Positions 1-6,780 of a stretch of DNA of 12,422 nucleotides are shown piece after piece; position 1 is the stretch's first letter, and the number at the start of each line of letters is the position of its first letter. Made by a program: the position numbers and the translations under genes. The stretch comes from WTXA01 sp041741995 (GTDB taxonomy: Bacteria > Bacillota > TC1): assembly GCA_041741995.1 (NCBI GenBank), contig JBGSJN010000108.1, forward strand, positions 1 to 12,422, written 5' to 3'. Under the pieces are notes generated by a model. That model was not told the origin of the DNA. It saw only the letters and a list, made by a program, of their open reading frames with translations, and ran no database searches.

Positions 1-879
1 GTCAGAACTCCCTGGGATATTTGTAAAGATATTACTAAGTAAACCGCCTGTACAGGACTCTGCAACTGCAATCTTTAAGCCCTTGGCTGTTAACTGTTCA
101 GCTACAAGACTTTCTAGACTTTCATCATCTTCTCCAAAATAGTAATCTTCAAGTCTTTCTATTATATTTTTTGAAACTTGAGTTACTAGCTCTTCTAGTT
201 CCAGCTTGTTTTCACCTTTTGCTGTTACTCTAAAATGAATTTCACCATCTTTTATTGTTGGGGCTACTGATGGATTATTGGCTCTGATAAGGTCTCTGAT
301 TTTATCTTCAGCCTTGGATTCCCCAATTCCGGCAAATTTTAAAGTTTTTGAATATATTTTTTCCTTGCCAAGCATATTTTCTTTAAGATATGGTATGATT
401 TTATTCTTCATTAATACGCTTAATTCTTCAGGTGGTCCAGGAGTTAAAAAATAATGTTTCCCATTACCCATGACAACTGATCCTGGAGCTACTCCTGCAT
501 CGTTAAAGAATGCTATGGCCCCATCAGGTATTTCTGCTACCTTTAGATCTCCAGGCAAGGCTTTTTTTCCTACTCTTTTAATTATTTTATCTAATGTTTT
601 TTGATCATAAACCGTTTTAATACCAAGATATTCAATTAATGCTTCTTTTGTAAGATCATCTTCGGTTGGTCCAAGACCACCATTTAGAAAAACGATTTCT
701 ACGTCCTGTGGAACTTCTTTTAAAGCACTCATTATTCTAGAAGTATTATCACCAACAGTAACTATCTTATAGAGATCTATACCAAGTTCTGCAAAGATAC
801 TGGTTAAAAGCTGGCTATTGGTATTTAGTGTTTTTCCCAATAAAAGCTCAGTTCCAGTGAAAATCATATAGCCCTTCAT
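1..879 (-). CDS. cinA: CinA-family protein (nicotinamide-nucleotide amidohydrolase / competence-damage protein), C-terminus cut off
   Basis: The reading frame is open from the ATG at 877-879 to the first base of the window, giving 293 residues of a protein normally a little over 400 long. Residues 1 to about 170 are the MoCF-binding-like (COG1058, pyrophosphatase-type) domain, with the GTELLLG motif (9-15), NGGLGPTEDD (66-75) and LTPGPPEE (145-152). Residues from about 270 begin the CinA C-terminal amidase domain with AESCTGGLLS (273-282) and the following TNIPGSS; in the family this domain deamidates nicotinamide mononucleotide in pyridine-nucleotide salvage. The start is supported by a TAGGAGA ribosome binding site at 884-890. 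It lies behind the ferritin gene across a hairpin, so it is either read through or has a promoter I could not see. Identification is firm; the end of the amidase domain cannot be inspected. Confidence 0.93.
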   Translation of the reverse strand, partial: MKGYMIFTGTELLLGKTLNTNSQLLTSIFAELGIDLYKIVTVGDNTSRIMSALKEVPQDVEIVFLNGGLGPTEDDLTKEALIEYLGIKTVYDQKTLDKIIKRVGKKALPGDLKVAEIPDGAIAFFNDAGVAPGSVVMGNGKHYFLTPGPPEELSVLMKNKIIPYLKENMLGKEKIYSKTLKFAGIGESKAEDKIRDLIRANNPSVAPTIKDGEIHFRVTAKGENKLELEELVTQVSKNIIERLEDYYFGEDDESLESLVAEQLTAKGLKIAVAESCTGGLLSNIFTNIPGSSD

Positions 880-899
880 TTTATCTCCTATTACAAACA

Positions 900-936
900 A
901 AGGAAATAACAATGCTTTGGGCATTGTTAGTTCCTT
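900..936 (-). terminator. Hairpin terminator behind the ferritin gene
   Basis: A 16-base stem (900-915 with 921-936, one mismatch) encloses a five-base loop just after the ferritin stop codon. On the minus strand it is followed by a T-rich but interrupted run (TTGTTTGTAA), so termination may be partial and some RNA could continue into cinA. Confidence 0.65.
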
Positions 937-950
937 GCTTATATTCTATC

Positions 951-1466
951 TTAAGCTTTCGCTGTTTCAGTGCCTACAGATACTCTTGAACCTAGTTCCT
1001 TATCAATCTGATATAGTCCATTGCCATCATTGCCAATTAACTTCAGGCTTCTGATAATTGTTTCTGCATTTGATTCTTCTTCAACTTGTTCATTGATAAA
1101 CCAGTTCAAGAAATTAACTGCAGCATAGTTTTTTTCTTCAGTAGCAAGATCCATAAGAAAATTAATTCTTCCTGTAACAAATTTTTCATGTTCAAGACCT
1201 TGTTCGAAAATACCTTTAATATCATTAGCCTTAACAGCAGGATCTTCAAAGCCAGTAATAACAACTTCGCCACCGGTTTCAATTATATAATCCATAATTT
1301 TCAAGGCATGAATTCTTTCTTCTTCTGCTTGAGTTCTCATCCAAGTAGCAGCCCCAATAAAATCTATGCTAGCTAATCTACCAGACATTGCAAGGTAAAG
1401 ATGGCTTGAATAAAATTCATAGGTAATTTGTTTGTTTAGTTCATCATTTAAATGTTTTGAAATCAT
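951..1466 (-). CDS. ftnA: Non-haem bacterial ferritin
   Basis: This 171-residue protein has the usual length and four-helix layout of bacterial ferritin, which oxidises Fe(II) and stores it as a mineral inside a 24-subunit shell in the cytoplasm. All expected ferroxidase residues sit at the same numbers as in E. coli FtnA: Glu17, Glu50 and His53 (in AEEERIHA), Glu94, and Gln127 and Glu130 (in NEQVEEE). A haem-binding Met as in bacterioferritin was not evident. The ATG is preceded by a strong AAGGAGGG site (1473-1480), and an extended -10 promoter lies upstream. It follows thiT by 51 bases without a visible terminator between them, so it may be made both from its own promoter and by read-through. 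The function is standard; the only loose point is the unconserved C-terminal tail after about residue 158. Confidence 0.96.
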   Translation of the reverse strand: MISKHLNDELNKQITYEFYSSHLYLAMSGRLASIDFIGAATWMRTQAEEERIHALKIMDYIIETGGEVVITGFEDPAVKANDIKGIFEQGLEHEKFVTGRINFLMDLATEEKNYAAVNFLNWFINEQVEEESNAETIIRSLKLIGNDGNGLYQIDKELGSRVSVGTETAKA

Positions 1467-1502
1467 AATATACCCTCCTTATGACCTAAGTATTCAATTA
1501 AT

Positions 1503-1512
1503 ATTATATCAT
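1503..1512 (-). promoter_or_regulatory. Probable ferritin promoter (extended -10)
   Basis: The minus strand reads ATGATATAAT here: a perfect TATAAT (1503-1508) preceded by TG one base upstream, the extended -10 form. No good -35 hexamer is present at 16-18 bases; it would fall in the A/T run at the end of thiT. The predicted start would leave a leader of about 30 bases. Confidence 0.6.
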
Positions 1513-1517
1513 GATTT

Positions 1518-2027
1518 CTACTTTTTAAAAATAGGAGAGAAACTTTTGAGGATTAATATAACTGCTAGAATAACAACCATTTCAACTAGAGCATATGAAT
1601 TATACACAAGTGAATAGATTATAGGATTTTGATCACCGGCATAACTAGCAAAAACTACTACCCCTGACAATACATAACTTAAGTATCTAACTACAAATAC
1701 AATAGCAAAACGAGCAATATACTTGAAATTAGATTTATTATTAATTATTAATCCTAAAACAGCTCCTACAAGGAGATAGTCAAAAATTATTGAAATTGGG
1801 TGTACCGAATATATTGGCCCTATTATCAATTGTAAGACTCCATAAATCAAACCAACAAATACTCCTGATTTCCAACCGTTTCTCATAGCAAATACTATGA
1901 TAGGCAAAGCAGCTATTGATATACTTCCACCTTGTGGCATTGTAAATAAATTGAATAAACCCAGTACAATTGCTAAACCTAAACATATGCCACCTTCTAC
2001 TAAAATTCTGATTTTCTTGTTTTCCAT
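1518..2027 (-). CDS. thiT: ThiT, thiamin-specific substrate-binding (S) component of an ECF transporter
   Basis: A 169-residue membrane protein with about six hydrophobic segments, matching the YuaJ/ThiT family that binds thiamin in the membrane and docks with a shared EcfA-EcfA'-EcfT module for ATP-driven uptake. Family stretches are present: MPQGGSISIAALPI (30-43), IYGVLQLIIGPIYSVHP (61-77), RYLSYVLSGVVVF (114-126) and YSLVYNSY (138-145), which line the thiamin pocket in known structures. The frame extends 13 codons further upstream, but I place the start at the ATG 2025-2027 because an AAAGGAAG site (2037-2044) stands nine bases before it and the longer form would begin in the terminator's T run. 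The TPP riboswitch directly upstream independently supports the thiamin assignment. No ECF module gene is nearby. Confidence 0.93.
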   Translation of the reverse strand: MENKKIRILVEGGICLGLAIVLGLFNLFTMPQGGSISIAALPIIVFAMRNGWKSGVFVGLIYGVLQLIIGPIYSVHPISIIFDYLLVGAVLGLIINNKSNFKYIARFAIVFVVRYLSYVLSGVVVFASYAGDQNPIIYSLVYNSYALVEMVVILAVILILKSFSPIFKK

Positions 2028-2045
2028 TTCTATTATCTTCCTTTC

Positions 2046-2081
2046 ATAAAAAAAATCTATTACCACATAGGTAATAGATTT
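2046..2081 (-). terminator. Riboswitch-controlled intrinsic terminator of thiT
   Basis: A perfect 12-bp stem (2053-2064 with 2070-2081) with a five-base loop is followed on the minus strand by an unbroken T run, directly before the thiT ribosome binding site. It is the expression platform of the TPP riboswitch: with TPP bound the hairpin can form and stop transcription. Nine bases of its 5' arm (2068-2076) are also complementary to 2109-2117 in the aptamer, which gives a competing antiterminator. It may also end RNA coming from clpC. Confidence 0.9.
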
Positions 2082-2095
2082 ATTTCTAAATATAT

Positions 2096-2177
2096 TTCCC
2101 TACGCTAGTATTACCTAGATCAGGTTATGGGTCGTGAGTTACACTCACCTCTCAGCCGATTTTTCAGCTCCCCTTTT
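2096..2177 (-). promoter_or_regulatory. TPP riboswitch (THI element)
   Basis: Read on the minus strand, the conserved aptamer parts occur in order: GGGGAGC at the 5' side, the CTGAGAG core (2149-2155), a short P3 hairpin GTGAGT-GTA-ACTCAC (2134-2148), GACCC, ACCTGAT (2119-2125), the P5 hairpin CTAG-GTAATA-CTAG and the closing GCGTAGGGA (2097-2105). This class binds thiamin pyrophosphate. It stands between a promoter and the thiT terminator, so it should switch thiT off when TPP is plentiful. P3 is short and simple. The exact outer ends (P1) are approximate. Confidence 0.97.
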
Positions 2178-2187
2178 AACACTTTAA

Positions 2188-2216
2188 ATCATAACATAAA
2201 ACTATTTGTTTTCCAA
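2188..2216 (-). promoter_or_regulatory. thiT promoter, overlapping the 3' end of clpC
   Basis: On the minus strand TTGGAA (2211-2216) and TATGAT (2188-2193) are separated by 17 bases, and TG precedes the -10 by one base (extended form). The -35 lies inside the last codons of clpC. The start point would fall a few bases before the riboswitch, as expected for a leader that begins with the aptamer. Confidence 0.65.
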
Positions 2217-4664
2217 TACTACTTTACCATTAATGTAGTCCATAATCACACCTTTGTTTTCTTCTATAGTTCTGCTTAATATTCCATCAGCTAGAGGATC
2301 CTCCACATATTTTTGAACAGACCTTTTTAAAGGTCTTGCTCCATATTCAGGATTAAATCCATCTTCTAGCAACTTTTTCTTCAAACCATCATTAATAACA
2401 AGTTCAGTAATCCCTATTTCTTTAACTCTATTATTTACTTCCTTGAGTATTAATTCTAATATCTCACCTGTTTCATCCTTTGTAAGACTATGAAAAACAA
2501 TAATATCATCAAGTCTATTAATAAATTCAGGTCTAAATGCTTTACGAACTTCATCTAGTATTTTTTCTTCATTGTCCTTATTAGAATTACTCTCAGATGC
2601 TTTAAACCCAAGCTTATTTATACCCTTAATACGATCTACACCGACATTAGAAGTCATTACTATAACTACATTCCTAAAGTCTACAGTCTTACCTTGACTA
2701 TCTGTTAATCTTCCATCATCCATTACTTGTAAAAGAATATTGAAAATATCAGAATGTGCTTTCTCAATCTCATCGAATAATATAACACTATATGGTTTTC
2801 TTTTTATTGCTTCAGTAAGTTGTCCAGCTTCATCATAACCAACATATCCTGGAGGCGCACCAATAAGTTTTGATACTGTATGTTTTTCCATATATTCAGA
2901 CATATCAAAACGGATCATATCCTCTTCTTTACCAAATAGATATTCAGCTAATATTTTGGCGGTTTCCGTTTTCCCAACTCCTGTAGGTCCAAGAAACAAA
3001 AAACTACCAGAAGGTTTTTTAGGGTTTTTCAAACCTGCCCTAGATCTTCTAACAGCTTTAGACAATGCGCTTATTGCTTCTTCTTGACCAATAATTCTCT
3101 CATGTAGTATTTGTTCAATATGTAATAATTTTTCCTTGTCTTCAACTGATATATTTGATAAGGGGATACCTGTCCATTCTGATATAATATTAGCAATATC
3201 TTCAGCTACAAGTTTTATCTCCCTAGCATCATTTTTCTCTTGCCACTTAGTTCTCATTTCAATAATTTTTTTCTTCATATTCTCTATTTCATCTCTTAGA
3301 ATAGCGGCTTTTTCAAAATCTTCAGCTTGGACTGCTTCATTTTTTTGCAGTTCTTTCTTAGCTGTTTCTTCTTCTAAGTTTATGAAGTCTTCAGGCAATT
3401 TTCTATTAATTAATTTCAGTCTAGATGCACCTTCATCGATTAAATCAATAGCTTTATCCGGTAAATATCTATCTCCTATATATCTTGTTGATAATTTTAC
3501 GGCTTCTAATATTGCTTCGTCAGTGATAGTCACACCATGATGCTTTTCATATGTCCCTCTAAGGCCCTTTAATATTGCTATAGTCTCATCATTTGTTGGT
3601 TCCTTTATAAGGATACTTTGAAATCTCCGCTCTAGTGCTGCATCCTTTTCAAAATACTTCCTGAATTCTTCTATTGTTGTTGCTCCAATACATTGAAATG
3701 ATCCCCTGGCTAAGGCTGGTTTTAAAATATTAGCTCCGTCGATAGTGCCTTCTCCGCCACCAGCTCCAATCAATGTGTGAATTTCATCTATAAAAAGAAT
3801 AATATTCCCTTCTCTTTCTATTTCTCCAATTACATTTTTAAGTCTTTCTTCAAATTCGCCTCTATACTTTGATCCTGCCACCATACCTGATAAATCTAGA
3901 GTAATTAGTTTCTTATCCAATAAAAAATCTGGTACATCCTTTGATACTATCTTCCTAGCTAATCCTTCAACTATAGCTGTCTTACCGACACCTGGTTCTC
4001 CAATTAGTATTGGATTATTCTTACTTTTTCGACCAAGTATTTGTATCATCCTTTCGACTTCTTTTTCTCGCCCTATTAAAGGATCTATAGTATCTTTTTT
4101 GGCTTTTTCAATAAGATCCAATCCAAATTTATTTACATATGGAGTTTCACCTTTTTCTATTGGTGCTTGGTACTCAGGTTCAATTTCCTGATCTTCTATC
4201 TCTTCATAGTTTTCCTTTTGACCTACTCCACTATTAATTATATTTTCAACCAATTGTAATGTTTGCCCTGGTTGAGCTTCATATTTCCTTAAAATTTCAG
4301 CTGCAATACCTTGCCCTTCTTCTAATAGTGCATAAAGTATAAAAACTGGTTCAATTGATTCAGTATTAATTTGTTTTGCTATTTTTTCTGCACTAAGTAA
4401 AATATTATTAATTCTTGGAGAAGTTTTTAAAACTTTATCATGAGCTTCACCTTTTCCCACAATATTGATTATATCCTCATAGAGAGCGCCATAACTAAGC
4501 CCAAGAGCTTGATCAAAATATCCTCCTGTTATTGTTTTATCATCAATTAAAAAAGCTAGAAGTAAATGTTCAGTCCCAATTATTTGGTGACCTAGTCTAC
4601 CCGCTTCTTTTCCTGCTATTTGCAATATTCTTTTGCTTTCATTTGTTAATTTATCCCAAATCAT
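2202..4664 (-). CDS. clpC: ClpC, AAA+ unfoldase of the ClpCP protease
   Basis: An 820-residue Hsp100 protein, the usual size for ClpC. The order is: N-domain (about 1-145), first AAA+ module with Walker A GEPGVGKT (222-229) and Walker B IILFIDE (288-294), the inserted middle domain with a UVR motif (about 445-475) typical of ClpC, and the second AAA+ module with GPTGVGKT (559-566), VILFDE (627-632) and sensor-2 GARPLKR (775-781). An LGF tripeptide (685-687) sits where the ClpP-docking loop is expected, so it should feed substrates to ClpP. It is the last gene of the ctsR operon, four bases after mcsB, with GGAGGT in the end of mcsB as its ribosome binding site. The second N-domain repeat has lost the GTEH motif that is intact in the first (Glu32). 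No separate terminator follows; the thiT riboswitch comes next. Confidence 0.97.
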   Translation of the reverse strand: MIWDKLTNESKRILQIAGKEAGRLGHQIIGTEHLLLAFLIDDKTITGGYFDQALGLSYGALYEDIINIVGKGEAHDKVLKTSPRINNILLSAEKIAKQINTESIEPVFILYALLEEGQGIAAEILRKYEAQPGQTLQLVENIINSGVGQKENYEEIEDQEIEPEYQAPIEKGETPYVNKFGLDLIEKAKKDTIDPLIGREKEVERMIQILGRKSKNNPILIGEPGVGKTAIVEGLARKIVSKDVPDFLLDKKLITLDLSGMVAGSKYRGEFEERLKNVIGEIEREGNIILFIDEIHTLIGAGGGEGTIDGANILKPALARGSFQCIGATTIEEFRKYFEKDAALERRFQSILIKEPTNDETIAILKGLRGTYEKHHGVTITDEAILEAVKLSTRYIGDRYLPDKAIDLIDEGASRLKLINRKLPEDFINLEEETAKKELQKNEAVQAEDFEKAAILRDEIENMKKKIIEMRTKWQEKNDAREIKLVAEDIANIISEWTGIPLSNISVEDKEKLLHIEQILHERIIGQEEAISALSKAVRRSRAGLKNPKKPSGSFLFLGPTGVGKTETAKILAEYLFGKEEDMIRFDMSEYMEKHTVSKLIGAPPGYVGYDEAGQLTEAIKRKPYSVILFDEIEKAHSDIFNILLQVMDDGRLTDSQGKTVDFRNVVIVMTSNVGVDRIKGINKLGFKASESNSNKDNEEKILDEVRKAFRPEFINRLDDIIVFHSLTKDETGEILELILKEVNNRVKEIGITELVINDGLKKKLLEDGFNPEYGARPLKRSVQKYVEDPLADGILSRTIEENKGVIMDYINGKVVLENK

Positions 4665-4668
4665 TCAT

Positions 4669-5724
4669 CTAACCTCCAATTTTTAATATTTCTTTAAATA
4701 ATCTAGGGCGCATTCTATTTCTTTCCTCAGTTGACATCATTTTACCAAAATAACTTTGCAACCCTGCATTTTGTGCAAGTACAATCAAGTTATTTAATTG
4801 TTGATAGTTAATATCCACCTCAAATGGCATACCTCTTTCTAACCCAAGTCTTATAAGGCTTACATTATTCATACCTTCCTTAGCGGTTAAAAGCACGGAA
4901 TACTTTATATTTCCGAAGGCCCTATAAATCATATCTTGCATTTCATATTTCTTTTGTTTGAATAAATGCTCCCTGCTTTCTTTTTCCTTAATAAGGATAT
5001 CATTTATTCTCTTTTCTAATCCTATCATAATATCTTCTTCCTTTACACCTATTGTGAACTGATTAGATATTTGATACAAACTCCCATAACCTTCACTGCC
5101 TTCTCCAAAGAAGCCTCTAATTACAAAACCATCATGTTTAAGACTCCTTTGAACTTCTTTCAAGCCTCCAGTCATAGATAAAGCAGGTAGATGCATCATA
5201 ACCGAAAACCTAACTCCAGTACCTATATTTGTAGGACATGAGGTAATATAGCCATATTTCTCATGATAAGCATAACTATAGAACTTTTCTAGTGCATCAT
5301 CAACTTTATCAGCTATAATAAAGGCATCTTGAAGATTAAGTCCACTAAAAAAACTTTGTATTCTTAAATGATCTTCCTCATTAATCAATATGCTAATACT
5401 TTCATCAAGACCTAATACTAACCCGCGATTGTGATATTGATCTAACATATTCGGACTTATTAAATGCTTTTCAAGCAAAAATTCTCTATCCAGTCCAGAA
5501 AGTTCATCCATCTTAGATAACTTCATTTCACCTACACTTTTTTTAAAACTTGATGAATCAATTGTTTCCTTTACTGAATCTATTAACTTTTCCTTATCCT
5601 CTGGTGACATACGATGTGGAAAAAGTTGACCCTCTATATTTCTAGCAAGTCTTACTCTACTGGAAATCACTATATTCCCTTCATGTCCTTTAGCATTTAG
5701 CCAATTAGGAAGTTTGTTTATCAT
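4669..5724 (-). CDS. mcsB: McsB, protein-arginine kinase
   Basis: A 351-residue protein of the phosphagen-kinase fold that phosphorylates arginines on proteins, marking them for ClpCP and releasing CtsR from DNA. Visible family features are the nucleotide and guanidino-binding blocks SSRVRLARN (21-29), NEEDHLR (115-121), TSCPTNIGTG with the reactive Cys163 (161-170), and RGFFGEGSEGYG (203-214). Near the C-terminus the allosteric phosphoarginine-binding motif usually written RDxxRA reads RNRMRP (335-340). The gene overlaps the end of mcsA by 20 bases and has an AGGGGA-type site eight or so bases before its ATG, so translation of the two is probably coupled. Its activator McsA is encoded directly upstream. 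Confidence 0.96.
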   Translation of the reverse strand: MINKLPNWLNAKGHEGNIVISSRVRLARNIEGQLFPHRMSPEDKEKLIDSVKETIDSSSFKKSVGEMKLSKMDELSGLDREFLLEKHLISPNMLDQYHNRGLVLGLDESISILINEEDHLRIQSFFSGLNLQDAFIIADKVDDALEKFYSYAYHEKYGYITSCPTNIGTGVRFSVMMHLPALSMTGGLKEVQRSLKHDGFVIRGFFGEGSEGYGSLYQISNQFTIGVKEEDIMIGLEKRINDILIKEKESREHLFKQKKYEMQDMIYRAFGNIKYSVLLTAKEGMNNVSLIRLGLERGMPFEVDINYQQLNNLIVLAQNAGLQSYFGKMMSTEERNRMRPRLFKEILKIGG

Positions 5725-6184
5725 CTAGAAAGTCCCCTTTCAAGTCTTTAATCTCATCTCTTATCTTTGCAGCTTCCTCATATTTTTCTTCAGCTATTAA
5801 CTTCTTTAGATGTCCTTCTTTTTCTTTAATTAGATTGATGACATATAATTCTTCTTTATTGTTTTTAGGTATTTTTCCAATATGTATTTCTTCAGAATCA
5901 AGGAATTGCACACAATCCTTACAGTTGAGTGTATTTCTTTCATCCCATTCTCTTTTTGTTTGTCCACATGTGGGACATATTTGATTTATGTCATATCCTA
6001 ATTTGTTACTTTTATTAAAAAAAGTATCAAAAATAGGACTTAATAACTGATTGATGCTTCCTAGCAATTTTTCATCCATTTGTTCTGCACAAACTGGACA
6101 AATATATAAAGTCTCCTTATTATTATTAGACATTTTAACCATACATATTGTAGCTTCATTTTTTCCACAAACTTGACAAATCAT
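5705..6184 (-). CDS. mcsA: McsA, zinc-finger activator of McsB
   Basis: A 159-residue protein with four CxxC pairs at Cys3/6, Cys29/32, Cys70/73 and Cys88/91, the set that binds zinc in McsA, followed by a UVR domain (about 120-150, with KYEEAAKIRDEIKDLK). In characterised Firmicutes McsA binds and activates the McsB kinase and acts in heat and metal or thiol stress. Its ATG overlaps the ctsR stop codon in an ATGA arrangement, with GGAGG eight bases or so upstream inside ctsR. The end overlaps mcsB. Its UVR domain resembles the one in ClpC's middle domain, as is normal for this pair. Nothing appears broken. Confidence 0.95.
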   Translation of the reverse strand: MICQVCGKNEATICMVKMSNNNKETLYICPVCAEQMDEKLLGSINQLLSPIFDTFFNKSNKLGYDINQICPTCGQTKREWDERNTLNCKDCVQFLDSEEIHIGKIPKNNKEELYVINLIKEKEGHLKKLIAEEKYEEAAKIRDEIKDLKGDFLDDKQTS

Positions 6185-6654
6185 CTTTTTCCTCCTTCTT
6201 TGGCAAGATAACCAATTAAATTCCTTAACATTTTCCCTCTTTGATAGCCTTTATTTTCTCTGTCACATGGTAGACTTTCATCTTTTAACAACTGCCAGAT
6301 TATATTCTTTTCTCTTTCATTTAAAATATTTTCCTCAACTAAACCTTTTAAAAAGTTCTTAGCTTGTTCTGCTCCAATGTAGTTATTAATCCCAATGCTT
6401 ACTCTTTCCAAATAAACTTTAGTTTGAATCACTGGTATTTTAACAATCTTAAGAAAGCCACCTTCTCCTCTTTTACTTTCAACTAGAAAACCTCTTTCTA
6501 TTGTGAATCTAGTCTTTATAACATAGTTGATTTGTGACGGAACACAGGAGAATCTAGTAGATAAGTCGTTTCTTTGTATATGTATTATACCTTCTTCACT
6601 GTTTTCCACTATATTAAGAATAAATTTCTCGATCATATCACTAATACTTGGCAT
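6181..6654 (-). CDS. ctsR: CtsR, repressor of class III heat-shock genes
   Basis: A 157-residue winged-helix repressor that as a dimer blocks clp-type promoters until heat or McsB removes it. The N-terminal DNA-binding domain is clear: SCVPSQINYVIKTRFTIERG (36-55) is the recognition region and VESKRGEGGFLKI (58-70) is the beta-wing. With the ATG at 6652-6654 the wing arginine is Arg62, the number used for the Geobacillus protein. This start has AGAGGTG (6661-6667) six bases away. An in-frame GTG nine bases earlier lies inside that site, so I did not use it. The wing's glycine run is interrupted: residue 64, normally Gly, is Glu. First gene of ctsR-mcsA-mcsB-clpC, with a tandem CtsR operator upstream, so it should repress itself. 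Confidence 0.95.
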   Translation of the reverse strand: MPSISDMIEKFILNIVENSEEGIIHIQRNDLSTRFSCVPSQINYVIKTRFTIERGFLVESKRGEGGFLKIVKIPVIQTKVYLERVSIGINNYIGAEQAKNFLKGLVEENILNEREKNIIWQLLKDESLPCDRENKGYQRGKMLRNLIGYLAKEGGKR

Positions 6655-6664
6655 CTTCTTCACC

Positions 6665-6701
6665 TCTGACTATCTCTGACTATCTCTGACTTTATTTGAC
6701 C
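6665..6701 (-). promoter_or_regulatory. Four-heptad CtsR operator
   Basis: On the minus strand four heptads run head to tail at exact 10-base steps: GGTCAAA (6695-6701), then AGTCAGA three times (6685-6691, 6675-6681, 6665-6671). Spacers are TAA, GAT and GAT, each with A in the middle, as in the published CtsR box (RGTCAAA-NAN-RGTCAAA), which has only two heptads. The first heptad covers the -10 region, the rest run through the leader up to the ctsR ribosome binding site. Confidence 0.88.
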
Positions 6702-6722
6702 ATAACAATATAGATTTGTCAA
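6694..6722 (-). promoter_or_regulatory. Promoter of the ctsR-mcsA-mcsB-clpC operon
   Basis: A perfect TTGACA (6717-6722) is followed after 17 bases by TCAAAT (6694-6699), a four-of-six -10 with TG one base upstream. The -10 overlaps the first CtsR heptad, which explains how the repressor would block it. The -35 lies about eight bases beyond the gcvPB terminator. Confidence 0.72.
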
Positions 6723-6730
6723 TAGAAGAT

Positions 6731-6764
6731 AAAAAAAGGAATGAATCTATTGATTCATTCCTTT
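6731..6764 (-). terminator. Intrinsic terminator of the glycine cleavage operon
   Basis: A perfect 13-bp stem (6735-6747 with 6752-6764) with a TATT loop ends on the minus strand in a T run formed by the A tract at 6731-6737. It stands 17 bases after the gcvPB stop and separates this operon from the ctsR promoter. Confidence 0.9.
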
Positions 6765-6780
6765 GATTTTAAAAAGAATT

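Noticed and set aside
1481..1512. Fur or PerR box before the ferritin gene
   Set aside because: The best alignment to the PerR consensus reaches only about 9 of 14 fixed positions in A/T-rich sequence, and no 7-1-7 Fur palindrome is present.
1086..1617. Plus-strand open frames across ferritin and the end of thiT
   Set aside because: Both are shadows of the minus-strand genes, low in complexity and without ribosome binding sites.
3136..3540. Open frame of 134 codons on the plus strand inside clpC
   Set aside because: It is antisense to the conserved clpC middle domain, has no convincing ribosome binding site and a composition (Ser/Phe/Ile-rich) typical of antisense frames.
6661..6700. Short tandem repeat that could look like a microsatellite or the edge of a CRISPR array
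   Set aside because: The unit is only ten bases, the spacers are three bases, and both fit the CtsR heptad pattern at the right promoter.
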